NCBI GenBank assembly: GCA_934155265.1
Contig: CAKPGU010000001.1
Location: 93,252-157,251 of the forward strand
Source of the DNA: an uncultured Clostridia bacterium
GTDB taxonomy: Bacteria > Bacillota > Clostridia > TANB77 > CAG-508
Reading direction: 5' to 3'
DNA length: 64,000 nt
A program made the translations under genes and the position numbers. Shown piece by piece: positions 35,168-43,312 of the stretch. The first letter of the stretch is position 1. Each line of letters starts with the position of its first letter. The notes under the pieces are model-generated. The model saw only the letters and a list, made by a program, of their open reading frames with translations. It had not been told where the DNA came from and did not search any database.

Positions 35168-38100
35168 TTATATTCGATTAACTTTATTATACAAAACAAC
35201 ATTATGTTTTTTTCCTTTTTTATATGATGAAATATAGCCTTTTGCTTTAAGTATATTGCATAGTTCTATATCTATTTTATCCAAATTAATATTACATGCA
35301 TTTTTACTAGTATTGATATCTTCATATCCATTTCCTATCAAATGTATATATTCTGTTCCTTTTTTTCCATCATCTATATTTTTTAATACCATCTTAATAA
35401 TATCTACTTTATCTTTTATTAAAACCTCGCTATCTTCCAAAATTCTTTCAATTATAGATTCATCTTCAAGTACTAGAATACCATCAAAAACTAATTGAAT
35501 AATAGTATTATTATCTAATTCTTCAATATCTATATTTTCGACAATTTTATTTTTATATTCTTTATCTAGCTCCTTGTTTACTAATAATTCGTCCTGTATC
35601 TCTGAAATATTATATTCATTTATATTTTGTACAAATTGTTCAATATTATTTATAATAAAATTCAATAACTTTTTTAATTCTCTATTTCTTATAAAGTCAT
35701 AATTCTCCAAATTAAATTCTATTATTTCATTATCTATAAGGTATTCTAATTTTTGTCCTTCAATTTCTTCCATCTTGTTTAATTTCTTATTAAATGTTTT
35801 TACTAATATTTTAAAGTCATCAAATGTAACCTCATTACAAAAAATAAATCTTCTAATAAATAAGTCTATAATTTCTCTATTATACCCGCTTTCACATTCA
35901 TTTATATTTTGATTACTATATTCATTAATATGTTTACTAATATAATTTATTAAATTTGTTTTTAATTCATTTTCTCTTACCATTATCTCTAATATATTAT
36001 TATAATCAACTTTAATCTTATCTTCATCTATTAATGTATTAATTAATTCTTTATCTAAATCCTTAATATTATATTCATCAAATCTCTCATTTCTTATAAT
36101 CTGTTTTTTTATGTCTATATTAATATCCTGATTCTTTAAAATTTCTACAATACTATCTTTTTCATCCTCATTGCTCTTATTTAATGAATAGCACAAATTA
36201 AAATATTCCTCAAAATTTTCTAACACAAACTCTTTTATTTCATTTCCACAATTCATTATAATAGTAAGATTTTTTTCTTCAAATTCACTTATATCATTAC
36301 CATTTAATTCTAAAAATAATTTTAACATTGTAGTATTTAGTTCATATAATTTATTTATACATACTTGTCTCAAAAAGTCAGAATTATTTATTTGTTGTAT
36401 ATTTGATAATCTTATATTGCATTTTTTAAATGAGTCAATAATTATTTCTATTTGATTACTTTTTACATATTTATCAATATCTTTATGTTTATTTATATAT
36501 TCTATAAATTCTTCATCAACATATTTTAAGGATTTTTCATTTTCTAAGAATCGCATAATCCATTTATCAATATATCGATTATTACCTATTTTTTTATAAA
36601 TTTTTTTCCAAAGTACAGTTGAGTTTTCAATCAATATATTTATAAAACTATTTGATGATGTATATCTTTCTATAAAACCGTCAATAAATTGTAAGGTATC
36701 TTCACTTGAGTTATCAAGTAATTGTACTATTTTCAATACTTTGTCAAAATTATTATTTGTTACTAAATAATTTAGTAACTCAAAATTCAAAATCGAAATT
36801 TCTTCAAAATCGCTTTCATTTAGTTTTTTCATTATATTTTTTATATTATTTAATTTGTATTCATATGGTAAAATTTCTCCTGTTTTTACAGCGAAAAAGA
36901 ATTCATTATCCTCTTTAGATAAATTTCCTGGAACAAATAATGTAATATAATCCTTATATTCTTCTGTTATATACCCTTTTGTTATTAAAAATTTTTCAAT
37001 TGACTTAGTATTTTTATCATATATGTCTTCTGTTCCATATTGACTTATTAATTGTTTTATAGTTAACTTTTCTATATTTCTAATTTTTAACTCTATTTCT
37101 TCAATTGCATTTTGTAACTCCTCTAATTTTACCTCCTTACCTTTTTCAATATCTTTCCACCTATTTATAAATATTGATTTATTCCCAAATAATCTAAATA
37201 CCCCCTCTTCATCTAAAGGTATATGCCTTTCTATTTTGAAACTTATAGTTGAATTATAAATCATTTCTATATCTAAATTTATAAAATCATTTATACTTAT
37301 AGTTCTATTATCAAATTCAAACTCCCTTTCGTAACCAAGGTATTGGTCAAAATTATATATACTAGATATTAATGCAAATTTTAATTCCTTTATACTTTTT
37401 AAACATTCTTTTTTTACTTCATCTTTCTTATTAATTAATTGGTTCTTTTTATCTTCTAATTCTCCAATTATTTTATTCAATTTAATCTTTTTATTTTTGA
37501 ATATTTCAACAATATTTCCATTATCTTTCTGTAGGTTAGCATAAGATTTTGGGCAAATATTTTTATACACAATTATTGAAAACAATTGTCTATCATCCAT
37601 GTGTGCGTTATTAAACTTATTTTTATATATGATGAATTCATTTATTATACTATCTATTAATCTTTTATCTTCAATCATTATAGAAATATCGTTTATAAAA
37701 TTTTTATCAAATTTATAACTTATTTTTTCAGTCTCTCTTAAATATTCTAATCTTTTCCACATTATTTCATTTGAATTTCCATTTGATGATATTGGTATAA
37801 TAGGAATAATATAATCAAAAAACTTAGTTCTTTCTTCATAATTTTCAAAAAAATCATCTCTTATAGCAAATATAAAATCCACTTCATATTTAACTTGATT
37901 TGATGAATTTATTAATGTGTTTAACTCTCTAAGTTTTTGAAATATAAATGAAGCATTTCCTTCATATCTATCTAAATCTTCAATAACTCCAACGCTATGC
38001 TCTGTTGCTTGAAAAAAATATATTATTTCATCTAAATACTTGTTAAAAATAGATTCTGGTTTATCATCTATTTCTACTTCAGCATCTTTAATTTTAAATC

Positions 38101-38923
38101 TACTTATATTAACCTTTGTCGTAATAAGAAATAATATCTTATACACTATCAAATACACCAATATTAAAAATATACTAGCTAAAAAATTCACTATTTCTTT
38201 AGGTATTTGTTTTACAATATTAATATAATTATTTTGAATCTTGGGTATGATATTGGGAAAAAGTATAGATATTAAGAATATAGCTCCTGCAATTGCAGCA
38301 ATAGTTTCAATATTTAACAATAACTTTGAATGTTTGTTTATTCTTCTAAACCTAGATAATGGAACATCCCTTTCATTTGCTTGATATATTAACTGTTGTA
38401 AAATACTTTTTTCAAGTGTATGATAAAACTCATTTCTATTTTGATTTTCTTTTATCTTATTTGAATCTTTTCCATCATTTCCATCATTTCCATCATTTCC
38501 ATCATTTCCATTTGATTTATCACTTTCTTCTATATAATCATTCTTATTAAATGCTGCTAAAGATACATAAATCGGATTATATTTTTTATTTTCAATCTTT
38601 TCAAAAAAAGTTTTTATTACACTACTTTTTCCAGAACCATAATTACCTGCGATAGCTATATTTTTTATTTCTCCATTATCTAAAGCAAATTTTAGTGCAT
38701 TGCAATATATTCCATCTTTATCTGCATCTTTTATCGGAGTTAAACTAACATATGTATCATCATATTTTTTTGGAATAAATATTTCTAACAAAGCCTTAAC
38801 AAATGATAAACTTAATCTAAAACATTGTTTTATTTTTCTAAGTATAATTCCATCATTTATACTTTTCCATTTTTTTATTATTCTCAATTTTACTTTCTTA
38901 ATTATATACCTCTTTTTCTTCAT
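35168..38923 (-). CDS. YobI-like P-loop NTPase, 1251 residues
   Basis: After a basic N-terminus, the P-loop is IAIAGNYGSGKSSVIKTFFE (~residue 105), followed by NPIYVSLAAFNKND and a Walker-B-like VGVIEDLDRYEGNASF with a FIFAIRDDFF sensor segment, the pattern of KAP/YobI STAND-like NTPases. Two hydrophobic helices (LNIETIAAIAGAIFLISILF and FLASIFLILVYLIVYKILFL) are inserted before Walker B, so it is membrane-anchored. The last ~700 residues are helical and repeat-like and may sense a target. I chose ATG 38923 (GGAG upstream); the frame extends to 39025. Gene content suggests a defence role (inference). Confidence 0.8.
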   Translation of the reverse strand: MKKKRYIIKKVKLRIIKKWKSINDGIILRKIKQCFRLSLSFVKALLEIFIPKKYDDTYVSLTPIKDADKDGIYCNALKFALDNGEIKNIAIAGNYGSGKSSVIKTFFEKIENKKYNPIYVSLAAFNKNDYIEESDKSNGNDGNDGNDGNDGKDSNKIKENQNRNEFYHTLEKSILQQLIYQANERDVPLSRFRRINKHSKLLLNIETIAAIAGAIFLISILFPNIIPKIQNNYINIVKQIPKEIVNFLASIFLILVYLIVYKILFLITTKVNISRFKIKDAEVEIDDKPESIFNKYLDEIIYFFQATEHSVGVIEDLDRYEGNASFIFQKLRELNTLINSSNQVKYEVDFIFAIRDDFFENYEERTKFFDYIIPIIPISSNGNSNEIMWKRLEYLRETEKISYKFDKNFINDISIMIEDKRLIDSIINEFIIYKNKFNNAHMDDRQLFSIIVYKNICPKSYANLQKDNGNIVEIFKNKKIKLNKIIGELEDKKNQLINKKDEVKKECLKSIKELKFALISSIYNFDQYLGYEREFEFDNRTISINDFINLDIEMIYNSTISFKIERHIPLDEEGVFRLFGNKSIFINRWKDIEKGKEVKLEELQNAIEEIELKIRNIEKLTIKQLISQYGTEDIYDKNTKSIEKFLITKGYITEEYKDYITLFVPGNLSKEDNEFFFAVKTGEILPYEYKLNNIKNIMKKLNESDFEEISILNFELLNYLVTNNNFDKVLKIVQLLDNSSEDTLQFIDGFIERYTSSNSFINILIENSTVLWKKIYKKIGNNRYIDKWIMRFLENEKSLKYVDEEFIEYINKHKDIDKYVKSNQIEIIIDSFKKCNIRLSNIQQINNSDFLRQVCINKLYELNTTMLKLFLELNGNDISEFEEKNLTIIMNCGNEIKEFVLENFEEYFNLCYSLNKSNEDEKDSIVEILKNQDINIDIKKQIIRNERFDEYNIKDLDKELINTLIDEDKIKVDYNNILEIMVRENELKTNLINYISKHINEYSNQNINECESGYNREIIDLFIRRFIFCNEVTFDDFKILVKTFNKKLNKMEEIEGQKLEYLIDNEIIEFNLENYDFIRNRELKKLLNFIINNIEQFVQNINEYNISEIQDELLVNKELDKEYKNKIVENIDIEELDNNTIIQLVFDGILVLEDESIIERILEDSEVLIKDKVDIIKMVLKNIDDGKKGTEYIHLIGNGYEDINTSKNACNINLDKIDIELCNILKAKGYISSYKKGKKHNVVLYNKVNRI
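38471..38510 (-). repeat. 9-bp tandem repeat in the NTPase gene
   Basis: Four perfect TCCATCATT units plus a partial one, encoding (Gly-Asn-Asp)n in a linker between the P-loop and first membrane helix. Copy-number changes stay in frame and would vary linker length. Confidence 0.85.
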
Positions 38924-38999
38924 ATATACTCCTATAATAAGAAAAACAAAATAATCCTGTAATTTAATTACTTTCATACTTTGCTTTTCTTTTGAATTT

Positions 39000-39761
39000 C
39001 TATTTAATTTTATCAAAACCTTCATATTCTTTAAATGCTAACAAATATAATGCCTTTAATAAATCTGGATTTTTTTCTCTTAGTTCATCAACTACTGTAT
39101 CTGAACCAACTTGTAATTCCTTATTTTCTTTTATAATTTCATCTATTAATTTTGGTAATTCCATACAAATCTTATAAAATGCTTCTTTGTCTCCAGTAAC
39201 TATTTCATAGAACTTGTCCATTGATACTCTTCTTATTCTCTCATTTTCAACTTTTTCTCCATCTAATGAAACCTTCCAAATTATGTTCTGGCTATTTTTT
39301 GCTATTGCTTCTACTAAAAAGCACTCTGCATTACTCTCATTTGCTATTTTATTTAACATTCTCATATATGTTTTTTGTGATGATGATGAATTCATTGTGT
39401 TATGTTTATTTTTCATTTCGACATATATTTTTCTACCATCTTTTTTTGTATAAATAACATCAAATCCTTCTTGTGGTACTTCACAATCTTTTATGTATTT
39501 AAACATATTTTGATGAAAGTATCCAATAGCATTGGAATTGGTTTTATCTCTTTGTCTTACTAATTCGTCTTTTATTACTTCTTCAAAACTTTTTCTATAT
39601 ACTTTACTATCAAATACCATTTTTATAGGATCTACTATATTTGAATTAAATTTACTTAAGTCAATTCCATCCAATGTTTTTTCATATGTAGAAATTGTAT
39701 TTTTAATATGATTTTTTAAATCTTCTCGTGTTATAAAATTAAGATTCCACATTCTCATCAA
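39000..39761 (-). CDS. Type II restriction endonuclease, Eco47II/Sau96I family
   Basis: 253 residues. Family features: NIVDPIKMVFDSKVYRKSFE, EVIKDELVRQRDKTNSNAIG, YFHQNMFKYI and the PD-(D/E)xK-like core GFDVIYTKKDGRKIYVEMKNK (Asp ... Glu-Met-Lys). Members of this family cut GGNCC or GGWCC. It overlaps the end of the methyltransferase gene by 23 bases (several ATG candidates: 39761, 39758, 39752), so the methylase is translated first, a safe order for establishing a restriction system. Confidence 0.88.
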   Translation of the reverse strand: MMRMWNLNFITREDLKNHIKNTISTYEKTLDGIDLSKFNSNIVDPIKMVFDSKVYRKSFEEVIKDELVRQRDKTNSNAIGYFHQNMFKYIKDCEVPQEGFDVIYTKKDGRKIYVEMKNKHNTMNSSSSQKTYMRMLNKIANESNAECFLVEAIAKNSQNIIWKVSLDGEKVENERIRRVSMDKFYEIVTGDKEAFYKICMELPKLIDEIIKENKELQVGSDTVVDELREKNPDLLKALYLLAFKEYEGFDKIK

Positions 39762-40767
39762 CTCCTTTATTTAATGCATTCATAATTGATATTCCAACTT
39801 CTTTTGCAAATTCTACTGGTACAGCATTTCCTATTTGCTTATATATATCATTCATTTTTCCAGAAAAGCTCCATTCATCTGGAAATGATTGAATTCTTGC
39901 ATACTCTCTAGTTGTAAATGGTCGGCTTTCATCTGGATGACATCTATCAGTTTGTTTCATCATAGGTGAACATGTTAATGTTAATGATGGTTCATCCCAT
40001 GAAATTCTTCTTGCTATTCCAGTTCGACCTCCACCCATAAAATAACATGATTTCATATAATCTCTTGCGACATCATCTGGTAAATCTCTCCAATATCCTC
40101 CTGGTGGCACTAAATCAAAAACTTTTTTCTTTTTTTCTGGATATTGTGCTCCAACTGATTCTGGTACATTTTGTAACACATCTCTTAAAACAGGTTTATA
40201 CTCATGTGGCTCTGGATATTCAAATTTGACTTTTTCTTTTAAATCATTTCTTGTTCCTATTATAACAACCCTTTGTCTTTTCTCAGCAACTCCATAATCC
40301 CATGCATTCAAAACCTTCCACTCAACTGAATATCCTAATTCTTCAAAAACATCTACCATTGTTTGGATTGTTCTACCACCATCATGAGTTGTTAAACCTT
40401 TTACATTTTCAGCTAAAAACATTTTTGGTTGTAATTGTCTCAAAAATTCAGCATAATAGAAAAACATTGTTCCTCGAACATCCTCTAGTCCTAATTTTTT
40501 TCCTGCATAACTAAATGATTGGCATGGATATCCTCCAGATAATAAATCCAATTCTCCTTTTTTTAATCCAAATTCTTTTAATAAATCTTTCTTCGAAAAC
40601 TCAACGATATCATCTTCTATTACATTCCAATTAGGCCTATTTGATTTTAATGTAGCACATGCAGTTTTGTCTATTTCTATTAATCCTATTTCTTCAAATC
40701 CTGCTTTTTCTAATCCCAGAGCTAGTCCTCCTGCTCCAGCAAATAACTCTATGCATTTTCTTCTCAT
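39739..40767 (-). CDS. DNA (cytosine-5) methyltransferase of the restriction system
   Basis: 342 residues with the m5C motif order: I (CIELFAGAGGLALGLEKAGF), IV with the catalytic Cys (LSGGYPCQSFSYAGKKLG), VI (MFLAENVKGL), VIII (QRVVIIGTR), then a target-recognition region and IX/X (REYARIQSFPDEW, YKQIGNAVPVEFAKEV). Protects host DNA against the adjacent Eco47II-type nuclease, so the predicted target is GGNCC/GGWCC. AGGAGAGGAAGTT precedes the ATG. Confidence 0.95.
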   Translation of the reverse strand: MRRKCIELFAGAGGLALGLEKAGFEEIGLIEIDKTACATLKSNRPNWNVIEDDIVEFSKKDLLKEFGLKKGELDLLSGGYPCQSFSYAGKKLGLEDVRGTMFFYYAEFLRQLQPKMFLAENVKGLTTHDGGRTIQTMVDVFEELGYSVEWKVLNAWDYGVAEKRQRVVIIGTRNDLKEKVKFEYPEPHEYKPVLRDVLQNVPESVGAQYPEKKKKVFDLVPPGGYWRDLPDDVARDYMKSCYFMGGGRTGIARRISWDEPSLTLTCSPMMKQTDRCHPDESRPFTTREYARIQSFPDEWSFSGKMNDIYKQIGNAVPVEFAKEVGISIMNALNKGVDENVES

Positions 40768-40781
40768 TAACTTCCTCTCCT

Positions 40782-41195
40782 TTAGTATAATTTTGTTATT
40801 CCTACTTTATCTATATATTTTAATAAATCTGGATATTTCTCTCCATAAGCAAATGATTGTGGTGCAGTGAAATTATATTTTTGCTTTAATTCATCTAATT
40901 TTACTGTTCTATTTATCTCATACATACCTTCGATTGGATATGCATATTTCTCTATTATGGTATTATTAAATTCCCTATTTCCAAATCCATCTATATCAAT
41001 TTTATTTGGTGAAACCACTGGTGGCTTAACTTTTAATACATATTTAAGCTCTTTTAATGGAGTTGGAACATAAACAATAATATATTCAAAATCTTTTTTA
41101 GGTTTCTTTGTTCTAAATTCATGATTTTTTACTCTTTTTAAAATTCTATTTATATGTATTTCCTTTATACTCATAAATACTGACTTTTCCATCAT
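40782..41195 (-). CDS. ASCH/PUA-like small protein linked to the R-M genes
   Basis: 137 residues. MSIKEIHINRILKRVKNHEF-RTKKPKKD, then FEYIIVYVPTPLKELKYVLK resembles the 'KPxxxxxIxxGxKxxEFRKxxPK ... IYxxxPxxxV' layout of ASCH/PUA-like domains, which bind RNA or modified bases. The rest (FNNTIIEKYAYPIEGMYEIN, FTAPQSFAYGEKYPDLLKYI) I do not recognise. It starts the R-M transcript, 14 bases upstream of the methylase, and may be a controller or a modified-base reader (inference). Confidence 0.6.
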   Translation of the reverse strand: MMEKSVFMSIKEIHINRILKRVKNHEFRTKKPKKDFEYIIVYVPTPLKELKYVLKVKPPVVSPNKIDIDGFGNREFNNTIIEKYAYPIEGMYEINRTVKLDELKQKYNFTAPQSFAYGEKYPDLLKYIDKVGITKLY

Positions 41196-41366
41196 TTACT
41201 CCTCTTATTAATCATTCCTACTATATCACAAAATTTGATTTTTTTCCACAAACTATACAAAATTTATAAAATAAATTTCGTTAGCACTTATTCCTCAAGA
41301 TATATCATAAAAGCAATTCATTTACTATTTGAATTTTGAGGATCATTTTTAATGTCCAATATTCGC

Positions 41367-41440
41367 CAGCTTGGTGTTTTGACACCCTTTTCGCTGTTTA
41401 GGGCTAATACCCTAAAACCCATTTTGCCCTCTGGGAGTCT
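41367..41440. other. oriT-like cluster of hairpins
   Basis: A locally less AT-rich stretch with GGTGT-tttg-ACACC (41373-41386), TTTAGGG-ctaata-CCCTAAA (41397-41416) and CCCA...TGGG (from 41418), in an otherwise non-coding 270-base gap. Several neighbouring hairpins in a non-coding patch of a small element without relaxase suggest an origin of transfer used in trans. No nick site can be assigned. Confidence 0.45.
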
Positions 41441-41467
41441 ATTTTTTTACTATTTAATTTAATAATT

Positions 41468-41959
41468 TTAATCAAAATTTGCATATAAACTTTCTAAAAA
41501 TTCCTCATTATATTCTCTCTGATTTTCATAACTAGAAATATATTTTTTCTGTACTTTATTATTATATTTATTATTATATTTTATATTATTACCTTCCATC
41601 TTTTGATTGATAGCCTGTCCATTTTTTGATTGATACTGGTATCCATTATTTAATGGATAGGGTACATCATTTATATAAATTTTTCTTTGAATTATTTGTT
41701 TATTTTCATTTCTTACTATATCAACTTTTAAATAATTTTTCTCTCTTAAATCTGAAATCCAATTTGAAATTGTTTTAGGATGTACTCCTAATTCTTCCGC
41801 AAAATAATTGTTTGTTGCAAAACAATATCCTTCTTTACATGCTAGAGAAGTTATCATTGCATATAACAATTTTTCATTTGCTTTTAATTCTTTATTGTAT
41901 AATATTTTCGATGGTATTATTGAATAATATCCCACTTTATTGCCTATTTTTTCTTCCAT
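41468..41959 (-). CDS. Helix-turn-helix DNA-binding protein of the element
   Basis: 163 residues. Residues ~8-80 form a winged helix typical of HTH_36/replication-associated proteins: YYSIIPSKILYNKELKANEK-LLYAMITSLA, then TNNYFAEELGVHPKTISNWI as recognition helix and a wing (KVDIVRNENKQIIQRKIYIN). The remainder is Asn/Tyr/Gln-rich and probably disordered. Such proteins often control or initiate replication of small elements. Its TTT-rich upstream region reaches the right end of the element. Confidence 0.75.
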   Translation of the reverse strand: MEEKIGNKVGYYSIIPSKILYNKELKANEKLLYAMITSLACKEGYCFATNNYFAEELGVHPKTISNWISDLREKNYLKVDIVRNENKQIIQRKIYINDVPYPLNNGYQYQSKNGQAINQKMEGNNIKYNNKYNNKVQKKYISSYENQREYNEEFLESLYANFD

Positions 41960-42105
41960 ATCCTACTCCATTCTAGCAGTATTCCGAACGAAAAAAAACA
42001 GAGGCTCTTTTTCGAAGTTTCTTACGATAAAAGAATCTCTGTAATATAGATGATTACTGCATTTCATTAATTTTATTTTGTAAGTGGAAGTTTTTTAAGC
42101 CCACA

Positions 42106-42114
42106 GGTGTGGAT
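42106..42114 (+). repeat. attR core (direct repeat)
   Basis: GGTGTGGAT, identical to 32700-32708, preceded inside the element by TGGAAGTTTTTTAA. Confidence 0.85.
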
Positions 42115-42571
42115 CTTAACCTTCAATTCCCTGCTGAATGGGAAAAAGCTCGTCAAATAAAATATGAACAAGGATTTACTCGGCCCAGCACCACGTGATT
42201 TTGTTGGATATGGCCCACTTACTGAACCTGAAGCATTGGCTGTTTATAATTTTACATTACAACATAATTTCAGACTGATTTTAGCTTATCATTCACAAGG
42301 TGAAGTAATTTATTGGCAATTTCAAAATTATAATCCACCAAATTCTTTGTTTATTGGAAGACAATTTGCAAATGTTAGTGGATATTATCTTGAACCAATT
42401 CCCTACAATTCTAGTTTTGCTGGTTATAAAGATTGGTTTATTCAAAATTATAATAGACCTGGATATACAATTGAAGTAGGACTTGGTACTAATCCTCTTC
42501 CTATGACTCAATTCAGGAAAATTTATGAAGATAATTTAGGGATTTTAGTTTTGGGAGCAATTCTATCATAA
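42115..42571 (+). pseudogene. M14 zinc peptidase, copy B, 3' part, with the +1 shift at CGG
   Basis: Continuation of the copy B gene: LNLQFPAEWEKARQIKYEQG then TTT ACT and an in-frame CGG (42181-42183). The zero frame stops four codons later; taking CGGC as one codon gives PAPRDFVGYGPLTEPEALAV and the rest of the catalytic domain (AYHSQGEVIYW, PGYTIEVGLGTNP), ending at 42571. The shift is at exactly the same codon as in copy A, with a different fourth base (C versus T). Silent now because the element separates it from its 5' part. Confidence 0.8.
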
Positions 42572-42608
42572 TTCCTAACTAAAATATTTAGACTATGGTA
42601 AACACACT

Positions 42609-42644
42609 AGAGAAGTGAAAAAATATTCACTTCTCTTTTTTATT
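42609..42644 (+). terminator. Rho-independent terminator
   Basis: AGAGAAGTGAA/TTCACTTCTCT stem followed by TTTTTATTT, 38 bases after the M14 copy B stop. Confidence 0.85.
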
Positions 42645-42735
42645 TAATGATAAACACTTCCAAAGCTTGACAAATCTTCCTATTCATGGTATACTGAATA
42701 ACTAGAGTAGTATACTAGTGTATTAGGGGGTGTTA

Positions 42736-43305
42736 ATGTTGAAAGAAGAGCAAATTATAGAAGTTGCAAGAGAATTATTCCATAAATTTGGTTTCAAAAA
42801 AGTATCTATGGATGAAATTGCCAGAGAAGCAGGTGTTACCAAAAAAACAATTTATCGTTATTTTGATAGTAAAGAAGCTTTACTAGAATACTTCATACAA
42901 GAAGAAATTCAAAATATGAAAGAAATTGTAGAAAAAGTTGAAAGCAAAAATATGAATTTTTTTGATACTGTAAATGAAGCTACTTGTAAATTATTAAAAT
43001 ACAGAAAAGAAAAAGACTTTTTAAATATAATTTCAAAAGAAGCAGAATGGTTAAAAAATCCAATTATCATAAAAAATTTAGCATTAATTGACACACAAAT
43101 CCAAAACTACATTAAAAGTAAATTACAAAAAGCAAAAGAAAACGGTTTTATAGAATTCACAGACTTAGATGTAACTGCATTTTTAGTTTATAAAATGTAT
43201 ATTGCACTTATTGTTGAGTGGAATGACAAAGATAAAACAATGGATGAACAAAAGATAGCAAATAGTATTTCAGTAATTATAAAAAAAGGATTAAGAAAGG
43301 ATTGA
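42736..43305 (+). CDS. TetR-family regulator
   Basis: 189 residues. The N-terminal HTH is IIEVARELFHKFGFKKVSMD, EIAREAGVTKKTIYRYFDSK; the C-terminal ligand domain is helical and variable. I chose ATG 42736 after AGGGGG; a GTG at 42730 is the other option. It lies eight bases upstream of the YhgE/Pip gene and very likely represses its own operon and that exporter-like protein, as in many Firmicutes pairs. Confidence 0.88.
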   Translation: MLKEEQIIEVARELFHKFGFKKVSMDEIAREAGVTKKTIYRYFDSKEALLEYFIQEEIQNMKEIVEKVESKNMNFFDTVNEATCKLLKYRKEKDFLNIISKEAEWLKNPIIIKNLALIDTQIQNYIKSKLQKAKENGFIEFTDLDVTAFLVYKMYIALIVEWNDKDKTMDEQKIANSISVIIKKGLRKD

Positions 43306-43312
43306 TTTTATT

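Larger units (their letters stand above)
32700..42114. mobile_element. 9.4-kb integrative (probably mobilizable) element inserted in an M14 peptidase gene
   Basis: Bounded by a 9-bp direct repeat GGTGTGGAT (32700-32708 and 42106-42114). Immediately inside, TTAAAAAACTTCCA at the left is mirrored by its complement TGGAAGTTTTTTAA at the right. Fusing the outer flanks at the repeat restores the M14 frame exactly (RGVD|LNLQFPAEW as in copy A). Cargo: large serine recombinase next to the left end, a 46-residue protein, YobI-like NTPase, Eco47II-type restriction enzyme and methylase, ASCH-like protein, HTH protein, and an oriT-like cluster. No relaxase or conjugation genes, so transfer would need a helper. 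Confidence 0.9.

Noticed and set aside
38040..38550. Plus-strand ORFs opposite the NTPase gene
   Set aside because: Low-complexity shadows (His/Phe-rich from the GND repeat) without translation signals.
1169..42184. Sequencing or assembly errors as the cause of the six frameshifts
   Set aside because: The contexts share nothing but a zero-frame CGG. Out-of-phase CGG trinucleotides (about fifty) are not associated with any indel, and two paralogues of two genes carry the same event. I cannot exclude it without reads, but errors should not follow the reading frame.
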